Part shown: piece after piece, positions 1 to 9,200 of the stretch
Layout: the number at the start of each line of letters is the position of its first letter
How positions within the stretch are numbered: the first letter of the stretch is position 1
From: CAZCFB01 sp964511535
Lineage (GTDB): Bacteria; Myxococcota_A; Polyangia; GCA-2747355; CAZCFB01
Direction: 5' to 3'
Assembly: GCA_964511535.1 (NCBI GenBank)
Contig: CAZEFW010000043.1
Location: 1 to 55,577 of the forward strand
Length of the DNA stretch: 55,577 bases
Notes under the pieces: model-generated
Told to the model about the DNA's origin: nothing
The model's input: the letters and a program-made list of their open reading frames with translations, nothing else
The model's database searches: none
Position numbers and translations under genes: made by a program

Positions 1-172
1 CTCTCGAGGGTGTTTTCGAGGTCCATATCTTGCCTGTTTTGTTATTTGTTTCGGAGGGTTAAGTGTATCAGAGTGGCCGAAAAATGCAAGCTATTCTGGG
101 CGATAAAGGCAGCAAAACCCACTGCTTTTGGCCACTTGTGGAACGCAGGTTTCGGCCCGGAGGCCGGGCGGC

Positions 173-1231
173 TCAGTCGAAGGGTGGCGGGTCGGGGGGC
201 AGGTCCTGGAGCCTGATGGGCTTGCCGGCGAATGCCTGGTTCAGAGCACGCCGAACGTCGCTGCCAGCTGGCAGCTTCAGCTTGAACTCCCGCGCGTATT
301 CGCAGCGCTCACTTTCCTGAGCCAGCTGTAGCTTCGGCTTGAACCGCAGGGTGGCCTGGTCCGGAATGGTTGCGGGCCGTACATTGGCGTCCCGCTCCGT
401 GACCAGCGCCGCGTGCAGCACGCAGCGGCCGGGCTTCGTGAAGCGCAGCTTGCCACGCCCGGCTTCACGCTGGGGACAGCTCGCTGCCAGGGCCTCCACC
501 AGCCGCGCCACCAGCGCTTCGCGCACGCGGGTCTCGGCGTGGTGAGCCGAGGCCCGATCCGAGGCCACGCGAGACGCGTGGGCCAGGTCCTCCTGGTGCG
601 CCGCCCGCCGCTTGGCCTCGGCCGCCTCGTACTTCTTCATCGCCTTGCGCCACCTGCGCAGCTCCTTGCGTGTGGGGCCGCGGCCGCGCATCTTGACCAG
701 CCCCATGGTGAAGCCCTGCACCACGCCCCGCACCGCCTTGTGGGGCGCGGCCACGCCCGTGGGGCGCTCGGGCGCCTTGCCCGGCACGAACCGCGGCAGC
801 TCGGCCAACTTCAACTCGGGCAACGGCGGCAGCAGCGCCGCGACGCTTTTTGGGTTCCAGGGCTGCAGGTCGAGGCTGTATCGGTGCCCCCGGAAGATGA
901 CCGGGAGCTCCACCGCGACGCTGACCGCCGGACCCAGGTCCCTGACGTCCAGCTCCAGCCTCACCACCTTGCGCACACCCTCGCCCGGCACCTTGCCCGC
1001 CGCGGCAGCCTCGAGCTCCTCGTCGGTCAACGGCGACAAGCGCAGGCGCATGTCGGTCTTCGCCACCAGCGCGTCGGAAAAGCGCCGCGAGTGCGCCTCG
1101 TACCACTGGTAGAACGGCTGCGCCTTGCACGCTTCGACGAGCTTGCCCTGCTCAAGCAGCCGCACCTGGGGATGGCCGCAGCCGGCGGCGAGGAGGGCGA
1201 GGAGCAGTGCGGATCTTGCAACGCCTACCAT
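173..1231 (-). CDS. Lipoprotein of unknown function
   Basis: A 352-residue protein with a short hydrophobic N-terminus ending in a lipobox (LLAAGC at about residues 13-18), so it is predicted to be exported and lipid-anchored. The remainder has no family I recognise. Around residues 190-240 there is a highly charged Arg/Lys/Glu/Ala stretch that may be helical or coiled-coil, and the C-terminus is Pro-rich. Its ATG overlaps the TGA stop of the upstream beta-propeller lipoprotein by one base (TGATG), so the two are probably translationally coupled and may form one envelope complex. Function is unknown; calling it a lipoprotein rests only on the signal sequence. Confidence 0.75.
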   Translation of the reverse strand: MVGVARSALLLALLAAGCGHPQVRLLEQGKLVEACKAQPFYQWYEAHSRRFSDALVAKTDMRLRLSPLTDEELEAAAAGKVPGEGVRKVVRLELDVRDLGPAVSVAVELPVIFRGHRYSLDLQPWNPKSVAALLPPLPELKLAELPRFVPGKAPERPTGVAAPHKAVRGVVQGFTMGLVKMRGRGPTRKELRRWRKAMKKYEAAEAKRRAAHQEDLAHASRVASDRASAHHAETRVREALVARLVEALAASCPQREAGRGKLRFTKPGRCVLHAALVTERDANVRPATIPDQATLRFKPKLQLAQESERCEYAREFKLKLPAGSDVRRALNQAFAGKPIRLQDLPPDPPPFD

Positions 1232-3393
1232 CAGGGCCCCTTCTTGCGCACGATGACGCCGTGGTCACCCACGGCGTAGACATCGCCGTTGGGCAGCGCG
1301 AAGACGCTGTTGAGATAGCTCGACACGTTCTTCTGCTTGGTCCAAGTCTTGCCATCATAGTGGGCGGTAGAGCTGCCCACTGCGTAGATATTCTTGGCGC
1401 TGGAGCCATGGATGCCTCGCGCCCCAGATCCATAATTGGTCCCAATGGCCACTTTGCTCCAACTGCTCCCGTCGTAGTGCAGGTCCTGGAACTGGCCGCT
1501 GACCCATATGTCACTCGGCCCGGATCCCCAGATCGCGTGCCACCCGGCCGAGCTGGTGGTTTGGTGCGCCATTTTCCAGTTCAGCCCGTCCCACCGGGCG
1601 ATATATGAGCCGCTCACGGCGTAGATGTTGGCCGGGCCTGTACCCCAGACATCGAACCAGTACTTCACGTTGCCGATCATCGGCTGCGATGACCAGCTGC
1701 CCCAGGCGTAGTGGAACGCGGTGGCGGTGTGAGCTACAGCGACCCTGGTGCCGGTGCCCTGGCCCCAGAGGGCAGAGATGTATGGCTTATTGGAGTTGAG
1801 CGTCTCGGCATTCCAGCCGGTCCCGGTATAGCGATAGGCCTTGCTGGAATCGCCGGCCACGAGGAAGTTCTTCGCGCTGGTCCCCCAGATCGTGCCCAGC
1901 TCGGAGCCCATGGGCGGCGGCAGCTGGGTGGCCTTGGTCCCGTCATGCCTGATGACTGTCCCCCCTCCCCCGACGATGAAGATGTCGGTGTTGGACGCGG
2001 CCCAGATGTCGTTCAGTTTCTGGTCAGTGATGGAGTAGAGCACCTTGAACGGCTTCCAGCCGCTGCCCGTGTTGCGCAAGATCGGGCCCACCGAGCCAGC
2101 CGCTCCCGGTCCCACCACGAAGAGGTCGCTGGCCGAGGTGCCATGGATGCTCATCAGGCCCTGGTTGGTGGGCAGCTTTTCCACGGTCCAGGTCTTGTTG
2201 CTGTACTTGAGCATATTGCCGCCCATGTCCGTGACATAGACTGGCCCGGTGGCGCTGCCCCACACGCTGATGAAGTCTCCGGCCACCGGCACGGTCTCCT
2301 TGCTCCAAGCCGTCCCGTTGTACCGCGCGATGACCCCCGCGTTGCCCACGGCGTAGATCTCCGAAGGGCCACGGCCCCAGATGGCGTTGAACCGTGAGCC
2401 CATGCCGTACACCTCGCCGGCCCAGTTGGAACCGTCGAAGCTGAGCACCCGCCCCTGATCGCAGGCGAGGTAGATCTTGCTGGGGCCGGTGCCCCAGATG
2501 CCATTGCCGGGGTGGGGCGAGGTCTTGAGCTGCTTCCAGCCGCTGCCCGCGTTGTGCAGCACCACCCCGGAGGCCCCGGCGACCATCACGTTGCTCTTGC
2601 TGGTGCCCCAGATGTCGTTCAGGAGCTCCGTGGTGGTGGAGGGCTGTGTGGTCCACTTGCCCCCGTCGTAGTGGCGGATGACCCCCTTATGGCCCACCAG
2701 GTAGACATCGCTGGCCGAGGATCCCCACAGGTCCTTGAAGTATGCGGTGGTCGTCCCCGTGGTCAGCTTGGACAGGGATTTGCCGTCCCAGCGCCAGGGC
2801 ACGCTGGAGTCGATGAAGTAGATGTTGTTCGGTCCACCAGCCCACACCCGATGAGGACGGAAGTTCCCGTGGGGCAGCGGGTTGACCCAGCACCAGTTGT
2901 CCACGCTGCACAGACCCTTGACCCCGGGCGGCGGGCCGCCTTCGGTGGGCGGCCCCTGGTCCGCCGGCTGGCCCTGGTCCGGCGGCGGGCCCTGATCCGG
3001 CGGCGGGCCCTGATCCGGCGGCGGGCCCTGGTCCGGAGGCGGGGGCTGCTTCGTATCCGGCGAGACCTTCTGGTCCGCGGCCGTGGCCTTGTCCGGTTTG
3101 GCAGCCTGGTCCGGGGACGCGCCCTTGTCCCAACCGCCCAGGTCGACCACGGCCAGGTCCATCGCCGCGTCCGGCGCCGCGAGGTCTGGGCCCTGGTCTG
3201 CGAGGTCCACCGCGGCGCTGTCCGCGGCCCCCCGGTCAGGCCCCATGTCCTGAACCGCCCGGTCCCCACCCTTATCAGCGACGACGGCATCGCCAGCACT
3301 CCCGTCGCCGCCGTAGGTCGCCTTGCCACCACACCCGATGGCGATCAGCGCAATCGAAAAAATGAACGTGACGCTAATGAAACCTGACTTCAC
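1231..3393 (-). CDS. Lipoprotein with Asp/Pro-rich linker and beta-propeller repeats
   Basis: About 720 residues. A signal peptide ending near AIGC is followed by a roughly 130-residue linker rich in Asp and Pro, including several PPPDQG units. The rest is a chain of blades of about 45 residues built on the motif W-G-S/T-x-x-x-D/N-I/V-Y-x-V-G. Such blades are typical of Myxococcota surface proteins and fold as propellers that bind ligands or partners. I chose the GTG at 3393 because GGGAG lies 8 nt upstream; a GTG at 3441 would add 16 residues but lacks a clear ribosome binding site. It is the first gene of a two-gene unit. The lipobox residue at -3 is Ala rather than Leu, slightly atypical. 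The ligand is unknown. Confidence 0.8.
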   Translation of the reverse strand: MKSGFISVTFIFSIALIAIGCGGKATYGGDGSAGDAVVADKGGDRAVQDMGPDRGAADSAAVDLADQGPDLAAPDAAMDLAVVDLGGWDKGASPDQAAKPDKATAADQKVSPDTKQPPPPDQGPPPDQGPPPDQGPPPDQGQPADQGPPTEGGPPPGVKGLCSVDNWCWVNPLPHGNFRPHRVWAGGPNNIYFIDSSVPWRWDGKSLSKLTTGTTTAYFKDLWGSSASDVYLVGHKGVIRHYDGGKWTTQPSTTTELLNDIWGTSKSNVMVAGASGVVLHNAGSGWKQLKTSPHPGNGIWGTGPSKIYLACDQGRVLSFDGSNWAGEVYGMGSRFNAIWGRGPSEIYAVGNAGVIARYNGTAWSKETVPVAGDFISVWGSATGPVYVTDMGGNMLKYSNKTWTVEKLPTNQGLMSIHGTSASDLFVVGPGAAGSVGPILRNTGSGWKPFKVLYSITDQKLNDIWAASNTDIFIVGGGGTVIRHDGTKATQLPPPMGSELGTIWGTSAKNFLVAGDSSKAYRYTGTGWNAETLNSNKPYISALWGQGTGTRVAVAHTATAFHYAWGSWSSQPMIGNVKYWFDVWGTGPANIYAVSGSYIARWDGLNWKMAHQTTSSAGWHAIWGSGPSDIWVSGQFQDLHYDGSSWSKVAIGTNYGSGARGIHGSSAKNIYAVGSSTAHYDGKTWTKQKNVSSYLNSVFALPNGDVYAVGDHGVIVRKKGP

Positions 3394-3504
3394 CGCAGGT
3401 GCTCCCGGCTCGGGTCCATAAATGTGGAAGGGAATTTCCACCCCTGCGGTGTATTAAACGCCATTCACCGCCGGAGCGGCAAGGCCGTCGCGCCCGAGGC
3501 CCCC

Positions 3505-5115
3505 TTACCCGACCCCCGCGAACCGCACCCCTGACAGCGCGGCCATCTCCTGCTTGAAGGTGGTCAGGTCGTCCGGGTTGAAGCCGGACAGGTGGTGGTG
3601 GCCGCAAGCCCGGGCCATCACCTGCATCAGCTCCACGCTGGCCTCGAAGAAGTTGGCCAGCAGCCGGGCCGACTTGTCCACCACCAGGCGTGAGGTGAGG
3701 TGCGGCTTCTGGCTGGCGATGCCCACCGGGCAGTTGTTGGTGTGGCAGGCCCGCATGGCGATGCAGCCGATGGCCTGCATGGCCGCGTTGGACACCGCGA
3801 TGGCGTCGGCCCCCAGGGCCAGCGCCTTGACGAAGTCGGCCGGCGTGCGCAGCCCGCCGGTGATCACCAGGGTCACGTCGCCGCGCTGGCAGCTGTCCAG
3901 GTGTCGCCGCGCCCGGGCCAGCGCCGGGATGGTGGGCACCGAGATGTTGTCCCGGAAGATGACCGGCGCCGCGCCGGTGCCGCCGCCCCGGCCGTCGAGG
4001 ATGATGTAGTCCACCCCCACCTCCAGCGCGGCGTCGATGTCCTGCTCGATGTGCTGGGCCGACAGCTTGTAGCCCACCGGGATGCCGCCGGTGCGCTCCT
4101 TGACTTCGTCGGCGAACGCCCTGATCTGCGCCGGCTCGGTCCAGTCCGGGAACCGCGGCGGCGAGATGGCGTCCGTGCCCGGCTCCAGCTCGCGCACCCG
4201 GGCGATCTTGCCCTGCACCTTGGCCCCGGGCAGGTGGCCGCCGGTGCCGGTCTTGGCCCCCTGGCCGCCCTTGAAGTGGAACGCCTGAACGCGGTCGAGC
4301 TTGTCCCAGGAGAAGCCGAACCGCGCCGATGCCAGCTCGTAGAAGTAGCGGCTGTTCTCCGCCTGCTCCTCGGGCAGCATGCCCCCCTCGCCCGAGCAGA
4401 TGCCGGTGCCCGCCAGCTCGGCGCCGCGGGCAAGGGCCACCTTGGCCGGCTCCGACAGCGCCCCGAAGGACATGTCCGAGACGAACAGCGGGATCTCCAG
4501 CTGCAGCGGCTTTTTGGCGTTGGGCCCGATGGTGACGTCCGTGCCCACCGCCTGGTCGTCCAGCAGCGGGGCGCGGTGCAGCTGGGCCGTCAGCAGCTGC
4601 AGGTCGCCCCATCGCGGCAGCTCTGCCGCGGGCACGCCCATGGCGTCCACCTTGCCGTGGTGGCCGGTCTTGCTCAGCCCGTCCCGGGCATACTGCTGGA
4701 TCAGGGCGTTGTGCGGCTCCTCGGCGGTGCCGTGGGAGGTGTCCGCGTACAGCCCGAGGTATTCATCCCGGTTGAACGGCTGCGGGTGCTCCGCTGCCCA
4801 GGCGGCGATCTCGTCGGCGTCCACCATCACCCGGTCCAGCTCCACCCGGCAGGAGAACCGCGGCAGCGCCTCCTCGTTTTCGTACTCCGAGACGCCGCCC
4901 TCCAGCCGGTAGTCCCAGAAGTGCAGCCCGCAGATCAGGTTGGCACCCTCGACGAATCCGTCGGACATCAGCGCCCCGCGGTGCTCGCACCTGCCGTAGA
5001 ACACGGCCACCTGCTCGTCAAACCGGACCACCACCAGGTCCACCTCTCCCACCAGGGCGTAGGCCGGCTCCCGGTCCTTCAGCTCGCTGAACTTCGCTAC
5101 CTGGATCTCGCTCAT
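3505..5115 (-). CDS. Rieske domain fused to glutamate synthase-like FMN domain
   Basis: A 536-residue fusion. The N-terminal 100 residues are a Rieske [2Fe-2S] domain with ligands CEH (about residue 43) and CGLH (about residue 62). From about residue 150 to the end it resembles the FMN-binding synthase domain of GltB-type glutamate synthase: GAEL, GEGG, the GGQGAKTGTGGHLPG loop, ILDGRGGGTGAAP, and a Cys cluster CIAMRACHTNNCP consistent with the [3Fe-4S] site. There is no glutaminase domain, so it is not a classical GOGAT large subunit; it is probably an oxidoreductase that receives electrons through its own Rieske centre. It begins 4 nt after the adenosine deaminase stop, so the two are likely co-transcribed. 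The substrate is unknown. Confidence 0.85.
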   Translation of the reverse strand: MSEIQVAKFSELKDREPAYALVGEVDLVVVRFDEQVAVFYGRCEHRGALMSDGFVEGANLICGLHFWDYRLEGGVSEYENEEALPRFSCRVELDRVMVDADEIAAWAAEHPQPFNRDEYLGLYADTSHGTAEEPHNALIQQYARDGLSKTGHHGKVDAMGVPAAELPRWGDLQLLTAQLHRAPLLDDQAVGTDVTIGPNAKKPLQLEIPLFVSDMSFGALSEPAKVALARGAELAGTGICSGEGGMLPEEQAENSRYFYELASARFGFSWDKLDRVQAFHFKGGQGAKTGTGGHLPGAKVQGKIARVRELEPGTDAISPPRFPDWTEPAQIRAFADEVKERTGGIPVGYKLSAQHIEQDIDAALEVGVDYIILDGRGGGTGAAPVIFRDNISVPTIPALARARRHLDSCQRGDVTLVITGGLRTPADFVKALALGADAIAVSNAAMQAIGCIAMRACHTNNCPVGIASQKPHLTSRLVVDKSARLLANFFEASVELMQVMARACGHHHLSGFNPDDLTTFKQEMAALSGVRFAGVG

Positions 5116-5119
5116 GATG

Positions 5120-6130
5120 TCATCGCTCTCTTGATGGCCCCCTGGGCGCCACGGGCACGAAGGAGTGCTCCAGCGCGTGGGCGTGGATGTCTCGCACCGT
5201 GTCCAGGCCGAGCTCGTCGGCGAACAGCGCGCTCTCGCGGTTGTGATCGGTGTTGCTCACGGTGGTGTTGTCGGTGCACAGGGCCACCGGGATGCCCCGC
5301 TCGAGGAAGGTGAACAGCGGGTGGCGCCCGTCCCGCCTGACGGCGCCGGTCTGGTAGTTGGAGGTGGGCGCGCACTCCACCAGGATCTTGTCCCGCGCCA
5401 GCCGGGCCATCAGCGCCTCGTCGTCCAGGGCGGAGCAGGCGTGCCCCACCCGGGTGCAGCCCAGCTCGTCGAGCGCCTCCCACACGTTGCGCGGGCTGCC
5501 GTCCTCGCCGGCGTGGGCCGTCAGCCCGAGGCCGCCGGCGCGGGCGATGGCGTACGCCTTGTTGAACAGCCGCGGCGGGTTGCCCCGCTCCATGCCCGCG
5601 ATGTCGAAGCCCACCACGCCTGTGCGATCGTGCAGGTGCTGGGCGTCACCCACCGCGGCCCGGGCCAGGATCTTGGCCACGTGGGGGCCGTGCTGCCGCA
5701 TGGCGATGACGATGAGGCCCACCTTCATGTCGTATTCTTCGGCGGCGCGGTTCAGGCCGGCGAGCACGCTGCGGATGGCCTGGCGGATTGTGAGCCCGGC
5801 GTAGGTGTGGATGATGGGCGAGTAACGCAGCTCGAAGGTCTTGACCCCTGCCAAGGCCGCTTGCCCGGCCACCTCCTCGCTCACCTGGGCCAGGTTCTCG
5901 TAGAACTGGGTGATCCACATCGGGTAGTGGAACTTGTCCAGGTACGCCAGCAGCGAGCCCTCCTCCTCGGGCTGGAGCATGAGCAGCCGCTTCATCTCGT
6001 CCAGGGTGTCCACAGGGTTCAGCCCGTGACGCTTCATGATGCGCCAGGTCACCTGGGGCGGAATGGAGCCGTCCAGGTGCTGGTGCAGCTCCACCTTCGG
6101 GATCTGCTTGATCGACTCGAGGATCTCCAT
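5120..6130 (-). CDS. add: Adenosine deaminase
   Basis: A 336-residue cytosolic zinc hydrolase of the adenosine/AMP deaminase family, which converts adenosine (or a related aminopurine) to inosine in purine salvage. Visible active-site elements are HQHLDGS near the N-terminus (two Zn-binding His), HAGED (third His and the catalytic Glu region), VGHA, and CTDNTTVSNTDH (Zn-binding Asp). Length fits the family. I start at the ATG at 6130 (MEILESIKQIPKVELHQH) because the longer open frame to 6328 runs into the divergently transcribed kinase gene and does not look like protein. No good Shine-Dalgarno is visible. Only about 110 bp separates it from the divergent kinase start, so both promoters must be compact. 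Confidence 0.9.
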   Translation of the reverse strand: MEILESIKQIPKVELHQHLDGSIPPQVTWRIMKRHGLNPVDTLDEMKRLLMLQPEEEGSLLAYLDKFHYPMWITQFYENLAQVSEEVAGQAALAGVKTFELRYSPIIHTYAGLTIRQAIRSVLAGLNRAAEEYDMKVGLIVIAMRQHGPHVAKILARAAVGDAQHLHDRTGVVGFDIAGMERGNPPRLFNKAYAIARAGGLGLTAHAGEDGSPRNVWEALDELGCTRVGHACSALDDEALMARLARDKILVECAPTSNYQTGAVRRDGRHPLFTFLERGIPVALCTDNTTVSNTDHNRESALFADELGLDTVRDIHAHALEHSFVPVAPRGPSRER

Positions 6131-6242
6131 GGGAGGTACTTTAGCGCGTCCCGCGGGAGCTTGCCTGAGGTACATTACCGGGAATGTCCCGCGGCCTCCC
6201 ACCCTCCATCCGGCAGGGCCTCCACCGACGGAGGCCACCGCT

Positions 6243-9200
6243 TTGAGCAGGTCTGGTAGAGATCGCCTGCGCCCGGGCGAGATGGTGGACCACTTCAAGG
6301 TCCTCAGGCTGGCAGGCAAGGGCGGCATGGGCGAGGTCTACCTGGCCCGGGACAGCCGGCTGGGGCGCAAGGTGGCCCTCAAGGTGATCCACCCCGACGT
6401 GCTCACCAACGAGGAGGTCCGGCAGCGCTTCATCAGCGAGGCGCGCATCACCGCCCGCTTCAGCCACCCCAACATCGTCACGGTGCACCATGTGGGCACC
6501 CACGACGGCAGCTCCTACCTGGCCATGGAGTACCTGGACGGCCAGCCCCTGAATCTGCGCCTGAGCTCCCATCGCCCGGGCCTCAAGGAGGCGCTGCGCA
6601 TCGCCCACGCCATCGCCGACGCGCTGACCGAGGCGCATCGCCACGGGGTGCTGCATCGTGACCTGAAGCCGGCCAACATCCTGCTGGCCACCGACGGGCG
6701 GCTCAGGGTGCTCGACTTCGGCCTGGCCAAGCAGGAGGTGGGGGAGCTGGCAGACTCGCAGGTCGACACCCTGGACCTGGAGGGGTCGGTCACCCTCCCC
6801 GACGGCGTCGACGGCAAGGGCAAGGGCCCGCGCGGATCGCCGCACTACATGGCCCCGGAGCAGTGGCAGGAGCGCGACTGCAGCGGCGCGGTGGACATCT
6901 GGGCCCTGGGCCTGATCCTCCACCAGCTGATCACGGGCCACCACCCCAACGAGGGGCTCAGCATCTACCAGCTGTGCGTCAACGCCGCCGACCCGACGCC
7001 CTTCCCATCCATCGCCAAGGCCAGCCCGGATCTGCCCCTGGCGGTGGTGGAGCTGGTGGACGCGTGCCTGAACAAGGACCCGGACCAGCGGCCGCCGGCG
7101 CGCAAGGTGGCCCGCGGGCTCGCCCGGGCGCTGCAGGACGACCGCACCGGCGAGGGTCGCTACCATAACCCGTTCCGCGGCCTGCTTCCCTTCGACGAGC
7201 AGCACGCCCACCAGTTCTACGGCCGGGAGGCGGAGATCGACGCGGTGATGGAGCGGCTGCGCGTGGAGCCGGTGCTCCCGGTGGTGGGGCCGTCCGGGGC
7301 CGGCAAGAGCTCCTTCATCCAGGCCGGCGTGATCCCTCGCTTGCGTGAGCAGGGCCACTGGGAGGTCATCCGGCTGCGCCCGGGCAACGAGCCGTTTCTG
7401 AACCTCGCCCTGCGCCTCACTGCGGGCGACTCCCAGCTGGAGGCGGGCCCCGAGCTGCGCGAGGCGGCCGGCCGCCTGGCGCAGGAGCTCCAGGAGGAGC
7501 CGGGGCGGCTGGCGCTCAGGCTGCTGGATCGGGCGGAGCAGACCCGGGGGCATGTGCTGCTCTTCGTGGACCAGCTGGAGGAGCTGTACACCCTGGACAG
7601 CGGGGGCGAGGCTGGCGCCAGGCGGCGCTTCATGCGCGCGCTGTGCACCGCGGCCGACGACGCGGAGGGCCCGGTGCGGGTCATCTTCACCCTGCGCGAC
7701 GACTTCCTCGGGCGCGTGGCCGAGGGGCGGGAGGCCCGCGAGGCGCTGGCGCGGGTGACCGTGCTGCGCACCCCTGACGCGCCGGCCATGGAGGAGATCC
7801 TGCGGCGCCCCGTGGAGGCGGCGGGGTACCACTACGAGGATCCGCGCCTGGCGCAGGAGATGGTGGCGGAGGTGCAGGATGAGCGCGCCGCCCTGCCGAT
7901 GCTGCAGTTCGCGGGCCACCAGCTGTGGGCCCGACGAGATCAGGAGCGGCTGGTGCTCACCCGGGAGGCGTACGCTGCAATCGGGGGCGTGGCCGGCGCG
8001 CTGGCGCGGCACGCGGACAGCGTCATCGACGGCCTCACCGCGAGCCAGGAGCAGGTGGCCCGGCACCTGTTCCTGCGCCTGGTCACGGCCGACGGCACCC
8101 GGGCGGTGGTGCCGAGGAGCGCCCTGCTGGACGGGCTGGGGCCCGACGGCGGTGAGGTGCTCGAGCGCCTCACCCGGCAGCGCGTCCTGGTGGCGCGCAA
8201 GGGCCTGGAGGAGCCCGAGCTCGAGCTGGCCCACGAGTCCCTGGTTGTCACCTGGCGGCGGCTCGAGCGCTGGCTGGAGGAGGGACGGGAGGAGCGCCAG
8301 TTCCTGGCGGAGGTGGGCCAGGCAGCCTCCCTGTGGCACCGCCGCGGGCGCCACGCCAGCGAGGTCTGGGGCGGCGACGCCCTGGCCCAGGCCCGGGTCC
8401 GGGCGGCCCGCTGCGAGGCGCTGCCGGATCAGGTGCGCGACTTCCTCGAGGCCGGGCTCCATGGTGAGGCCCGGCGCAAGCGTCGCCGGCGGCTGCTGCT
8501 GGGGGCGGCGGTCCTGGTGCTGACCCTGGTGGCCGCCGGGGCGGTGGCCGCGGCCCTGCTGGTGGACCGCCAGCGGCTGCAGGCCGAGGATCAGCGGTCG
8601 GAGGCGGTGCGCCAGCGACAGGAGGCCCACCGCCAGCGCGGGGCGGCGCTGGAGGCCGGCGCCCGGGCTGCGCTGCTCCGGGGCGAGGCGCTGGAGGCCC
8701 GGGCCAGCCTGCGAGGCGCGCTGGAGAGCGGCGACTCCCTCGCCTCACGCGCGCTGTGGTGGCGGCTGCAGAAGATCCCGCTGCACTGGAAGGCGACCCT
8801 CAACGGCATCGTCTACGCCATCGCGTTCTCGCCCGACGGCAAGCAGGTGGCGGTGGTCTCCCAGGACCAGGCCATCTACCTGCTGGACGTGGCCACCCGG
8901 GCGGCGCGCATCCTGCGCGGCCACAGGGACCAGATCTTCTCCGTCTCCTTCTCTCCCGACGGCAAGTCCCTCGCGTCCGGGACCTGGGGCGGCGAGATCC
9001 GGCTGTGGGATCTCGCCACGGGGAAGCACCGGACCCTCACCGGCCACGGCGCGGGGGTGTGGAGCATCGCCTTCTCGCCGGACGGCAAGCTGCTCGCCTC
9101 GGCCAGCGGGGACAAGACCGCCCGGATCTGGGACCTGAGCAGCGGCGCCAGCCGCGCGGTGCTCCGGGGCCATGACGCCATGGTCCTCGGGGTGGCGTTC

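Noticed and set aside
1..172. Left edge sequence as a gene or tRNA
   Set aside because: Only short open frames and no tRNA fold or conserved motif. I see nothing to support a feature.
2940..3050. Short tandem repeats resembling a CRISPR array
   Set aside because: They are in-frame codons for PPPDQG linker units in a lipoprotein, with no unique spacers.
6131..6328. N-terminal extension of adenosine deaminase
   Set aside because: It runs into the divergent kinase gene, is Arg/Pro-rich and lacks a family counterpart.
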